From Struthidea cinerea (Eukaryota; Chordata; Aves; Passeriformes; Corcoracidae): a stretch of DNA of 64,000 bases. The translations under genes were made by a program, and so were the position numbers. Of the stretch, positions 14,419 to 26,078 are shown piece by piece. The DNA lies in assembly GCA_013397865.1 (NCBI GenBank), contig VZTI01001285.1:743925-807924 (forward strand). Direction: 5' to 3'. The notes under the pieces are model-generated. The model ran no database searches. It saw only the letters and a list, made by a program, of their open reading frames with translations, and had not been told where the DNA came from. The stretch's first letter is position 1. The number at the start of each line of letters is the position of its first letter.

Positions 14419-14477
14419 GACATCTCCTCTTAGATGTCTTGTCAGAGTCTCTGCCTCTGACATCTCTTTTCGATGTC
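14419..14477. repeat. Two-copy degenerate repeat, about 40 bases, each copy a small palindrome
   Basis: The arm pair gacatc / gatgtc appears twice, at 14419-14424 with 14433-14438 and at 14459-14464 with 14472-14477. The spacers are 8 and 7 bases. The two units are offset by 39-40 bases and share ct-rich spacers, so they look like a degenerate tandem duplication. Confidence 0.6.
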
Positions 14478-15084
14478 TTTTGTAGTTGCTTTAAATGGAA
14501 CATGGCCAAAAATTAAGTTCTCATCCTTCCCTGTGTCCCTTTTATTGTTATCAACAGTGCTATTATCATCTCCGTCTCTCAGCAGCCGGCATGTTCATAG
14601 TTACACTTCTGAATGTTTTACTTGCCAGAATTTGTCTGGTCGGATCAACAAGGTTTTTGTCACTGCTCTAGAAGTAATTAGGAAGGACAGATTTCTCAGC
14701 AAGAGAGAGACACACAAGCGAATCTAGACCCGTGTTAGGATCCGTGAAGGTTACTGCTTAAAGGGATAAGATTTTTAGTAGGGCAGTAGAGCCCAACAGA
14801 GGGGAAAAAAAAAATTTCTCTTTGTGCTGTTTTAATTTGCACTGAGACTATTAATAACCCAGGCTTTTCTCATTTCCTGTATTTTTCCCAGTGTGTTGTC
14901 TCTTTCTTCTTCTGCTCCCACCAGATTGAAAGGAAGAGTTATTTGTTGTCTTTAGAAATGTCATTTGTCCTGTATCACAGTATTTGATTTCCTGGCACCT
15001 TTTGCTCAGCTCTGTGGTTCACAGTGGGGATAATGTGTCTCAGTGACCCCATCATATTATAGTACAACACTGAAATTCTTTCAG

Positions 15085-15232
15085 GTGTGCAGGAGAGGGA
15101 GAACTGCTATGAGTTCGATGTGGCACTCTCCGACAAAGAGCACTCTCTATTTCAGCCCATCGTCTATTTAACATTTGACAGCCTCCAAAAGGAAGGGAGG
15201 GCTATCCATGCACTTAAATGCATCCTGGAAAG
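15085..15232 (+). other. Exon-like open segment, product not recognised
   Basis: This segment has 148 bases between an acceptor-like attctttcag and a good donor gtgaga. Only one frame is open throughout. It reads VQERENCYEFDVALSDKEHS, then LFQPIVYLTFDSLQKEGRAI and HALKCILE, and ends after two bases of a codon. By hand count, GC by codon position is about 58%, 29% and 59%, the pattern expected of coding DNA and unlike the AT-rich surroundings. The phase (starting with two bases of a codon, ending after two) does not fit as an in-frame cassette before KLHL29 exon A. I do not recognise the protein. It could be an exon of an unannotated gene or isoform, a decayed gene remnant, or chance. Confidence 0.28.
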
Positions 15233-17377
15233 GTGAGATTCAGCCTGTATTACTATCAGACAATCTGCAGATCCACCTCATTTGACTAATTTCTGCTAGT
15301 ATTTTAATAATTTCAAAAACAACCCTTGCAGAAGTCCTGCTTTCATCCTGTCCTGTGTTTGAATGCAGGCTCCAGTGTTCAGCTAGAAGTCAATCATTCA
15401 TTGTCTTTAGAGACAGTTTCCTCCTGACTTTGCTCCTCTGGCCCTGGCACAGGACTGATGCCATACTGTTTGGGTTTGGGCAGAGACTTGGGACTGAGAG
15501 GAGAAGGGTTGGTGTCCAGGGAGCTGTAGCCTCAAAAATTCCCAGTGAGTTTTTGGGTGCTCCATTCTCAGGCAGTGCTGATGCACACACTTTCTATGTT
15601 ACACTAGAGCTTGTGTCCACCTGAGTCCTCAGGCAACTTGAATCTTGTCCTTGGCGATGACATTTCTGCTTGTCCTGGCTGAACTCTGGTATCCTGTTTC
15701 TTTTATCTGTACCAAGATCACTTGAAGCTCAGCTGCCATTCTCTATTTCATATCTGGAGGGCACCCACCAATGTGATATTTCCAGCTGACTAGTGCAAAA
15801 TAAGTTTCTTTTCTGCTTTTTGAGAGTCAGAAGCTTCTAAATTACCATCTCTTCCAAACTGCTGCCTCTGCCATGGATTACCTCTCTGACCTTACTTTAT
15901 TTTAATAATTGCATCAAAAACATATTCAAATAGCTGTGTCACGTTTGTCATCAGGACCCCATAGTGCTGTTCTTAATATACTGAGATCATTATTGAGAGA
16001 CTAAATATTTTTCTTCCATGTAACTCCTGTGCACTGATTTCAGGATTTTCATAATTTTACATGTTTCTGCTTTTGAGTTCTTGTGAGTGATATGAGATTA
16101 ATTATTAAAACCAAATATGAATATAGCGTAATTTCAGATGTTTAATAGCTGAAGAAATAATAGCCCAATTTCATTGAAGATAGATAATTTTCAAGAAAGT
16201 AGCTTAAAATATAAAATATTTCTTTATCGACATTTATATTAAAATGTGGTACTTAATTTCTGTTTGTTTAAATTTCTATTAGAAATGCTAATTCAGATAA
16301 ATTTGAGCTGAGAAAACAGTTTTGAAAACTAGCAATTAAAAAGAGATCCGGAACCATCACTGAATAGGATATGGGAGAATTAATGCCATCCTTCTTAAAG
16401 CAGGTCAAAAATGAGAGCCTGAATGAGTATTAGCACCATTCTTTAAAAACGTGCAATACAATATTAGTTAAGTTTTGATCAAATGTTTTACAAATGGAGG
16501 ACGATTCAGATCTTTTTTATAAACTGATTTTATTGTAGGAGCATTTTACTATTAGATGATTTGTCTTGCTAGGAAAATGCTCTCCTCTTAGTGCATTGAG
16601 ATTAGACTGAGACTTAGCTGAGGAGATTTTGAGATTTTGGTTTTTGGTTTCTTAGAGCTATCCAGGATAACTCTCCTCCTGGTTTCACGGGAACAAATGC
16701 TGTATGGAGTGTTTGCCATGGGAAGTTTGAGAAGGCTATTATCAAACTCTGAAAAAAAAGATCCCAAACTTCTGCTTTATAATAACTTTTTAATACAGTA
16801 TCAGAAAGATGCAAAAGATCTGCCTGGAGACTGACATTTAGCTATTGTGCTCTTTTAAATTAAATGACAGCTCGTACAGGCGTTCCAGGGCTAGGTGTAG
16901 AATCCTGTTATTTAAACATTGTCAAAGCTTGGGTTTAATTAACTCTAATTCAGTGTAGATTCCCCATCCTGGCATACTCTTTCTGTCTTTCTTTCAGTCC
17001 CTCTCTGTCTTTTCTTTCTGCTGGCCTTGAAAGGCTTCAGAGCACCTGTCAGGGTTACAGTGGGATTTCAAATGCCTTCACGCTGGTTGCTGGGTGGAAG
17101 GGAAAATTACGTCCTGGCAGAGCAGCAGCAAAGCATTTCATTGTCAGCTGGGGGATTCGGGTTGCAGGGTAAAGCTGGAGTGCTAAGTCCCGAGCTGGCT
17201 GGGGCTCTTAGTGTTCCAAATGATGTATAGGTGGTTTCTGAGGCAAACAGAGCCACCCTGCTTTGCTGATCAAAAACGTGGAGGACGCATTTGGGCTTTC
17301 AGAGCCAGAGTGAACAGGTCATTTGTCAACTTCACCATCAAATGAGGTGGCAGAAGTTGCCCTGTGCCTGTCCTAGA

Positions 17378-17675
17378 AATCACAGAATCATGGAATGGCT
17401 TGGGTTGGAAGGGACCTTAAAGATCATCTCCTTCCAATACTCTGGCATGGGCAGGGAACTTTCCACTAGACCAGGTTGCTCAAAGCCCCATCCAACCTGT
17501 CCTTGGACACTTCCAGGGATGGGGTGTCAACAACCTCCCTGGGCAACCTGTGCCAGTAAACAATTTTACCAACCTCACCAACCTTCACAGTAAATAATTT
17601 CTTCCTAATATCCAATCTAAATCTACCCTCTTTCGTCTTAAAGTCATTCTACTTGTCCTGAGTGTCACAGGAAGG
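17378..17675 (-). mobile_element. CR1 LINE fragment (3' end, 5'-truncated)
   Basis: On the + strand this begins with aatcacagaatcatggaatg and continues gcttgggttggaagggacct, the reverse complement of the conserved CR1 3' end. The following text (tccaacctgtccttggacac, ttccagggatggggtgtcaa, then the aatatccaatctaaatctac region) follows the CR1 3' consensus closely. The element lies on the minus strand, lacks most of its length and retains no open reverse transcriptase frame. CR1 is the dominant retrotransposon of bird genomes. Confidence 0.93.
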
Positions 17676-20010
17676 GCTGTGGTGCCAGCACGGTCTGCAG
17701 CTCTGGGATAGCAACATACTAAGGATCACAGCCCAACTGTGACAGAGATGAGTAGCAGCTCCTAAGAAAATCAGCCAGTAGCATGTGTGAGGGGATGGAA
17801 AAGCCATCAAGGAGTAGGGTGGCACAAACACATAGAGAGATGAAAGTCTTGAGTTACTTTTTGTTCAGCACTCATTCAGATTATTATTTTTTGGTAGAAG
17901 TAGCTCAGGCTGAAGACAACCATTTCTGAATGCTTTTAAAGAAATAAATGGCCTTCTATGCATACCTAGCTCTTGCCTCTCCTTGAAATGCTGCTGCAGT
18001 TCCTCAGTCTCTATGGGTATATGAATTATTAGTCTATTTCTCCAATGTGATTTTGGATGACAAATATTCCTAGGCCCTGAATGGCAATTTTGTAATGAAA
18101 GTTACACTAGAATAGGCCAGGAACCCGAGAGTACCCATTAAGGATTTCTTTTATGTAACCACCATTCAAAAGCAGTCATCCAGCCTTTGGGTGATAACAG
18201 TTTTCCACCTCAGTTATGCCCATTTCAGCAGCTTAGTTGTCTAAAGTAAACCCTAAATTTCCTCCTCTTTCTATTTGAATCCCATTTCCCTCTTTGCATT
18301 CAGTTCACATTCATTTTCTTTCAGAGCTTTTATGGCTTCAGAAGCCTCTTCAGTTTCTCCCGGTGACCTCCCAAATTGTGAAAAGTCACCTGCTGATTTT
18401 CCCCAGACCAGGAGACCTCTTTTTGTCCTAATCAGCTGCCAGCATGTGCATGGTGTCCGTCATGTCAGCAGCTCCTGTCCCAGGTGCTCCGCAGCCACTG
18501 GGAGCAATGGGGGCAGCTCTCAGCAATCTCTGCCTTTCAGTAGATGAGCGTCAACCCAGCTGGATCAAAGGAGCTCAAAAATGTGGACAGCTAATCAAAG
18601 CTCATCAGCTCCCCTTCCTGTATACTTAGTAGTGAGAGATGGACAATCCTGGGGGAAACCCAGCTGTGCTGAAACAGATGTCCAAGGAAGCGAGAAGACT
18701 CCCACACTGGAGATGCCTGTTTCTGTCTGCACAAAGGAGCCTAGAGACCAAAATTAAGGCCAAATGCCTTTTACACAGCTAACTATAGATTTGATAAATT
18801 TCAGCCCAAAATATGTACCCTCTGTAAAAATATGCAAGTGTGTTTATCACAATTCAACTTTAATAAGCAGTATTTTGCTGAGGGCTCTCCTGTCCTCTAC
18901 CTGAGGGACTGGTGAGGAAAGCAATCGCATCCTCAGCCGTCTGCTGCAGTGCTAACAGAGATGGACTGAAATAGCTGTCAAAGCTGACACATCAAAGATC
19001 TTTCTAGCTTTTCACAGCCTTGAGAAAAAACAACCTGCTCAGATGTTTTCCTTAAATTTTTTCCAGATTTTCCAAGAATAGCCCCTTTCTCATTTAAAAA
19101 AAAGAAAAAATATTTTAATAAAGATAATGCCGTTATTTTTCCATCACTCAAGCACCAGTGTGATTCTTGTTATTAAAAACATTGATCCACATGGGATACC
19201 ATTAATACTGGAAAATAAGACAGACTTAGCAATATATATTGCCAGTGCATGTATAGTGTATATGTGAAGTTACAAATTTGAAAAGGGGTGTACAAAATAC
19301 ACATGAAATTGATGAAAGGGCAAAAGGTGTGTTACTTTCCAGTCTAATAGAGATGAATAGGGTTGTATAGAACATTGTTCTCCTTTGCTGGCTTTTAAGG
19401 CACAAAAAGCAATTTGAGATGTAGCCTTGCTTTAGTGCCATTTTAATTCCTCCCACAATAATGTCAGTGCCTTCCGCGTGTGTGTGGATGTATACATAAC
19501 ATTTCTATAAAAGAAACTTAGTTCAGTTCTGGTTAAAAATGTTTTGTTGTGTTGCTGCTATTCATGTAAACTCTAAATTTTCTTTAGGTTCATGAAAAAA
19601 AAGCATTTAAGGTTTATTGGAGAAGTTTCTACCCAACCCGTCATGGCCAATGCTTTGGGCCATGTGTGGTGCTTGGCTTTAGGTGCCAAAAAGGTGACTT
19701 AGTGCAGTTGAGTTCAAGGACACTGAAGATAATGGGTCAAACTGTGCTGTACTGTGCCATGAGGCCTTTGTTGTTACAGGTCCTAGTGCAAGCCACACAG
19801 TTACCCCTGTGATCTGTTGGGAATGCTGGAAGTCATTCCCAGAGGGATGAGTTCCCTTGAGTAAGCTCAAGCACAGCCCTACCAGACCGGCCTGAGTTCG
19901 GCCCTGAGCTAGCAATGCCCACACACCACCGTGCTGTGTTGGGCTGTGGTTCTGGCATGCCCTGGCTCCTTTGGAAACCCAGTGCTGCTGCCTTGCACTC
20001 CCTTCCGAGG

Positions 20011-20070
20011 TCTGGAGGTACCCCATGAGGTGATACAGGTCTGTAGAGTACCCCATGAGGGGATACAGGC
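20011..20070. repeat. 30-base tandem duplication, two copies
   Basis: Positions 20011-20040 and 20041-20070 align without gaps. Both contain the shared core gtaccccatgagg, then gatacagg after one differing base. Most differences are in the first six bases. I see no third copy on either side. Confidence 0.85.
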
Positions 20071-23000
20071 ACGAGCTCTGGGGCTGAGTACCTCAAACAT
20101 CACATCATTCAGAGTACAAACCACATCCATCTCGGAGGAGGTGAGGGGGCAGTTTGTTTTGTGAACTCAGTGCTTTGATTAATCTATTCAAATATTAACA
20201 TGCCTGGTGAGGTAGACCAAAATATCCTCTGGATTTATAAATATTCATGTACTAACATCTGCCACATCTGCATAGCTATAACTCTGTTTTCATGGGAGGA
20301 AAAGCATCTCTTTGAGGAAGGTCCAAAGTAGCAGAGGGTTTCTCTTGTCATACCTGTCACTTAGCAAGTTGTGTAACTTTTAAAGATCTCTTACACTTGC
20401 ATTATTTTAGAGTTTGCCTGCTCTACAAGGATCTAACTGCAGAATGACTACTATTAATGTTCCTAGATCCCTTTTACAATGTGTGTGTGAGGTAGTATAT
20501 GTTTTTTACAACATATAACAGCTTCTTTGATCATTTGCAGGCTGATTTCTGCCACTGGCACAGTGCTGAAACAGCCATGCTTTGCACAGTTAATAGAGTC
20601 AGATTTTCCTTGTAGTCTTGACCTCTACCTTTGGCACTTAAAAACATGCCTTCCATTTTTTATGGCTTAGCACAAGCCCTCAAAACTCCGTGTCCTTTCT
20701 TTTTCTTTTTTTTTTCCTTGCTTTACAGTTTTACTTTATTTATGGTTCTTCTGCTCCAAGATGTCTTTTCACTAGGTTTAGTCCTGTCTTTGTTCATCTG
20801 AATTTTCCCTCTAAGTCTACTTGGCCTTCTTCTTCCAAGAAAAAAAGAAAATAACCCAAAAATATAATCAGCAGCCTTGTTTGTCAGTAGATTCCATACA
20901 AGTCTACAGCAGCTGGCTTGCTAATTATTAAAAAAAAAATTACTTTTTTTCGGAGTTCAGCATACTGGAAATCTTTGTTGCTTCCTAATTTTTTGGCATA
21001 GGGAAGGCGTTGTTTCAGTCCACCACCATATAAGTGGGTGCACAGCAACCATATTCTCTTTTTGCTTTCAAAAAGAACTTGGAAAGATTGTTTCTCAAGT
21101 AGATTCAAACTGAGACATTTATTGAATGTCTTTTTTTCCTTCCAGAAGCTCTATTCAATACTGCACAGTTGTTTTTAAGGAGTTACATTAGTTTTTCTCA
21201 TTTATAGAATGAATACTAAGGACCACAAAAGAATGGTTTGGGCTGTTTCTTGGGTCCATCAACTACAGAGAAAGAAAAACATAACAATGACTAGAGTTTG
21301 CACTTCCAAACTTCCAAAGTTCTGAACTTTGACTTCTTTTACTTGAACCAGTATTAAAGATTGGTGTGAAAATTATGTAAAATTTGTGTGATTAAGACAA
21401 GAATGGTATAGTCCCCTACAAAAGGGGATGTCTTGTTTTTATGTGAAGCTGTCATTGCAGACTATTCTCTGGAGAACAAGCAGAGATTTGAAGCTCTGAT
21501 GAATGGCTGTTTTACAGAGTAGGTTCTTGTCTTCTTGCTCTGTCTTTTTAACCTTTGACATTACTTTGGTTAGTCAAAAGCAGTTTGACGCGATTATTTC
21601 AAGAGAAATCATTGTTTGTCTTTATGAGAAATTACAGATAGGTTAAATTTTCAAGAGCTGTTAAATCCCAGGCTCATAAGTTATTTAGGCATTTTGAAAA
21701 AATTTAATCTACATTTTCTGGGGGTTTGTTGGTTTTTTTTTTTTCATTTCTGAGAGTTCTTGCAGACAGGGACCCCAGAGCTGCTGCTTCACCTTCAGTT
21801 TTATTTTACATTTACAGCATTATGAATCTTTAAAAATAAGTTGCAGCCTACCCAAATTACACTTCAGTTGAGCAATTTTGTGTCCTTGGGAATGCACTGA
21901 ATTATCTTAATCACATTCTCAATGACATATTACTACCTTTAAAAGTTATTGCTAGGAGAAAATCACAAGTGTATAAGAAGGAGCTGAATAAAAGTGTAAA
22001 ACCTAAAGGAAAAAAGGAAGACTAAAAAAAAGCCAAGACATAAGTTAAGATGACTAGAAAATTAACATTAAAAATCAGGAAATCAAGAAACAGTGTTTCT
22101 TTTGTGGTATTGCAAGTGTGTGTCTCTATAACTGTAATTATTACACTGTACAGCCATGGGGACCAAATTCTGCTCTCAGCTGAACAGGTGTGTTGGTTAG
22201 AACTGGGAAATACTCAGTGTCACTTAAAAGGGCTTTGTGTCAGTTTAACCCTACGAGACACCGCACAGCCAAACAGCTAAAGCAAGCTCTGATTATGGCT
22301 AAGTAGGTACAGCCTGACGGAGTATTGACAGTGTCTTCAGTGAAATAAATTGTCCTTGAAACTGTTTTTTCCTGTAAAATGCCATTTCAATCAGTTTTTT
22401 CCAAACCACACTAATTGGAAAAGTCATTTAACCATCATTAACAAGGTACATATTTCCAGAATTTGTTATGAGAAATGATGTTGTTTCAAAATGCATTTTG
22501 TATTTGTTATCCAGTTTAATGAAATTTAAATAGCAAGTTGATATGATAGTTCATTAAGATGTAAAATGGTCAAATACACTATTTTCATTTTAAAATGTCA
22601 TGCTTTTAATTATGTTGTTGCTATTTAGTACCATAAAAACGTCCTATTTTCTAGGTCAATGTTTCATATTTGTGTTATGATTAAAACAGTTTGACATTTT
22701 GAATAAAAATGTACTAATTCGTTGTATTAATTAAAAATAATGACCTAGAAAAACGTTTCCAAACTAACCTAAAGACGTCAGCACAGTGAGATGTGACAGT
22801 TGTGCCATATTGTCACTATTAATGACATTTTCTACAGCAAAGTAAAAATGTACATACAAATGAAAAAAAAGGAAATTAAGAACTATTTTCATTTTTAAAA
22901 CTCTGTCCATGAAATCTTCAGTTCACTGAAAGGGTCACAGGTACTTGGAAAGACAAAACCAGCTTTTGAAATATTGACGTTTCATGTGAAACATAAAGGG

Positions 23001-23216
23001 CAGCTTTTGCACAAGTAGATGTTTGTTCTTCTTCAATACATTTTGGCCTTCTGCTGTCAGAGCAGAGAGGGCAAGTACACGAGAGGTGAAATCACAAAGC
23101 CCTTGAAGTTTAGCTATAGATTTTTAATGAGTTTGTTCCCAGGCTTGCTAATTTGTACACATGAACTGCTATTGCCATATACTTAATTAAAAGTACCACC
23201 ATTTTCATTATACATA

Positions 23217-23246
23217 TGTGTGTGTGTGTTTGTGTGTGTGTGTGTG
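23217..23246. repeat. (TG)n microsatellite
   Basis: Fifteen dinucleotide units, all TG except one interrupting TT at 23229-23230. Confidence 0.95.
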
Positions 23247-23979
23247 AAAATTTATGGTTTGGAGACCTGGGAAAAAATGAATGAAATTATAATAATTACC
23301 TCTCCTGAAACTGGTTTGGACACACAGCACACGCTGATTAGAGACACCAGATTCTGCTCGGTGTCATAGGGCAAAACATCATCGAAGACAAAGTAAATGA
23401 TCACTAACTGTTTTGTTCCTGAGGAATGCAAAATGAAAATTCAAAAGGCCACTGGCAATAAATGGTGGTCATTTCATTTCCAATTCTGTACGTTCCTTTT
23501 TGGAGCTTTCATCACTAAGTTTAAGGCTACCCTTTGTGAGGACCTCAGAGGTTGCCCTCCTCTAACTAGGTTTTAAGTCCTGGTTTTGCGTGTCACAGAT
23601 CAGTGAAGTAGCTTATGGATGAACATCTACCAATTCCCATCAAGAATCTTCTATCTAAATTAAATCCTGTTATTTTCTGTTTGCCTAAACTGTAACATGT
23701 CCCCTCTCCAGAATCCTCATGGTTTCAACAATAGTTTTCAAAGATACCTCCCAGCCCTCCTCATTTCTTACATTTCACTATCTTTAATGCCTGCATTCAA
23801 AAGTGGAAACAATTAATGCTTTCCTGTGTATGTGCCTTTTCAAATCAGTGCAAGTGGCTTTATGGACCCCTGCAAACCTGCAAACTGCTGTTGGGTAGTT
23901 CTTGTTCTAGACATTGCGGTCATTAGCAAGAGAAGCTGCAAGTACCTTAAATTAAAATAGATCTTTGATTTCCCACTAG

Positions 23980-24058
23980 GACATCCAGAGAAGAAATTCA
24001 CTTCAATTCTTTTGTGAAACTTTACAACTTCGTCTTCCCAGTGCGGGCTGGAGCCCTG
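23980..24058 (+). other. Second exon-like open segment, phase-compatible with 15085-15232
   Basis: This segment has 79 bases between a fair acceptor (tttcccactag) and a good donor (gtgagg). Its first base would complete the Arg codon left open by the 15085-15232 segment. It then reads TSREEIHFNSFVKLYNFVFP followed by VRAGAL and ends in phase 0. GC by codon position is about 50%, 35% and 50%, weakly coding-like for only 26 codons. It lies just before a CpG-rich patch. I do not recognise the sequence, and a chance open segment of this length is common, so this rests mainly on the phase match. Confidence 0.2.
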
Positions 24059-24125
24059 GTGAGGTTGTCGTTTGAACTGGAGCTGTGTTGCAGCCTCTTT
24101 TGTTCTCTGCTCGCCTCAGATGCCG

Positions 24126-24153
24126 GCTCGCTGCCTGGCGTGCCGGAGCGAGC
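24126..24153. repeat. CpG-rich inverted repeat
   Basis: Arms gctcgct (24126-24132) and agcgagc (24147-24153) pair perfectly over seven bases around a GC-rich loop. The surrounding 24040-24190 holds roughly ten CpG dinucleotides, dense against the CpG-poor intron. Confidence 0.65.
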
Positions 24154-25446
24154 GGGATGACTTGTGGTGACAGCTGTAAAGTTGCGGATGGGAGCAGAGA
24201 GAGGAAAAAAGCCCTTGTTCAGTTAGGAGGGGTTTTATATCCCTCTGTTGCCATAACTACACAGAAGGAGAAAAACATGCTTCTTTCATGCTTGTCTAGA
24301 TTCAAAATTGCCTGTTGTCATTCTTTCATAGGTTCAGCACCTTTGTGGGTTGGTTGCAGTAGCGTTTTTAGATTATGAAATGATTGTGAAATTTGTATAT
24401 TGCCTTCACTGTTGAAATTTCGACTTAATCACCATGTTTTCTGAGGTGTTCCTTTGTTTTCGTTTTTATTTGAAATGTTTTAGCCAAGTCTTATCAACCA
24501 TCTTCATTATGTGAAAGCCATTCAGCTCTCAAATAGTCTTTACTAGCTTGCTTAATTCTTAGAGAGCCCATAAATTTTAATACTCATTAAATAAATCTTT
24601 GTCCTTTAATCTATACAGACTTCTTAAAAGTGCCTCTCTTTTTTTTTTTTTTTTAATTCTGAGTTTGGTAAAGCAGCTACTTAAGCACATCCTGATAACT
24701 TAATTCTCTATGAATAGAAGCAACATTTGCAGTTGAATGGTTTCTTACATTATCACCTAGTTATGGCTCATATTCTCTTGCCATACTGTGCAAACCTTCT
24801 GCTCAGGGAATATGGATACTAGGAATTGACTTTACTAGACTTTATACAAAAATAGTTAATAATAACGGAAATACCTTCCAGAAAGTTTGCTTAAAAATAA
24901 AGGTTTAAAAATCAAGGTCTTACCCTGTTACAGGTGAGTAACAGAGTAGGCAGACATGCCTTGACATGAGTTAGGCAGAAATGAGAAGGAAGTTTTACAG
25001 AATGTTTCCTAAATGGCTACAACACTGTTAGACTGTGAAAACTTTACAGTGCTTAAAAATGTAGGAAAAAACCCCAAACAATTACAAAGTCTTTCACATC
25101 TTCAGGACAGATAGAATCTAGAGATTTGAAATTATTGTATGTAGGAAGATGTTCAAAGGAAATCTTGACACAAATTACGGCTTTTTTAACGTAAAACACC
25201 ATGTTCTTAAAGCTCAGGGGGTCCAAAAAATAGCTTATTTATCATTTTTCCCAAACCTGTAGTCGTTTATGATTCTTAGTTAAATACAGCCCTGTATTTA
25301 AGTACTACAATAACTTCTATAGTCATGAATAGTCATGATTGCAGCCCCCCACACCTGCTGAAGCTACGGAGCAGGGAACCAGTTGCTAAAGTGGAGTTGT
25401 TGGGTTGCGGAATACCCCAGGGAGGGCCTAGATTTGACAGGGAGCT

Positions 25447-25502
25447 TTTTTCTTTTTTTCTTTTTCTTTTTCTTTTTCTTTTTCTTTTTCTTTTTCTTTT
25501 TC
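25447..25502. repeat. (CTTTTT)n microsatellite
   Basis: A hexanucleotide array of c plus five t, with eight or so regular units after a less regular t-rich start. The strand is pure pyrimidine throughout. Confidence 0.93.
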
Positions 25503-26061
25503 AGTCTTTGATTACACTTATCTGTTCTGATAGTGTAATGAATCACTAAGACTCATTGTAGGGACACAGTCCCTACCAAAAAACTGTTCTCTATGATATG
25601 AAATGTCCAGTGGACCAAGAAATGCTGCCACAACCATTTAACCCAGTGCATTACACATGCCTGGTACTAAGCCATCCATGGAGTACACAGGCCTTAATAC
25701 TGAGATTTAATACTTTGTTGTTTGTAGATGATGTGTATTATCTTCTGCAAGGGGGAAATTTCACTGCCCAAGATTTGAGTTGGTTTTATTTGCTTTCATT
25801 AGGCATCATGTATGCAGTCTGTGAATGCTAGAAAATATGTGCATTACCACTGGCCAGTAAAAATGTATTTATTTCAAAGAATTGTGTTGATTACACTTTA
25901 ATACATTTTATGAAAAACCTAAGCCCTGCCCCTGTTGAAGCTGGGCAGCACTACTTTGTTTACAATGGGCAGAGGAGCAGCCTCGTTTTTGCTAATTAAT
26001 GTATGTTAAGTGGTTTGTAGTCTTTGATTGTCAGGTGTTACCCCTTAGAGTTGTGCTGTTT

Positions 26062-26078
26062 GGGGGGGAGGGGGGGGG
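26062..26078. repeat. Poly-G tract interrupted by one A
   Basis: Seven G, one A and nine G in a row on the + strand. The tract contains enough adjacent G-runs to form a G-quadruplex in principle, with very short loops. It is also prone to sequencing error. Confidence 0.9.
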
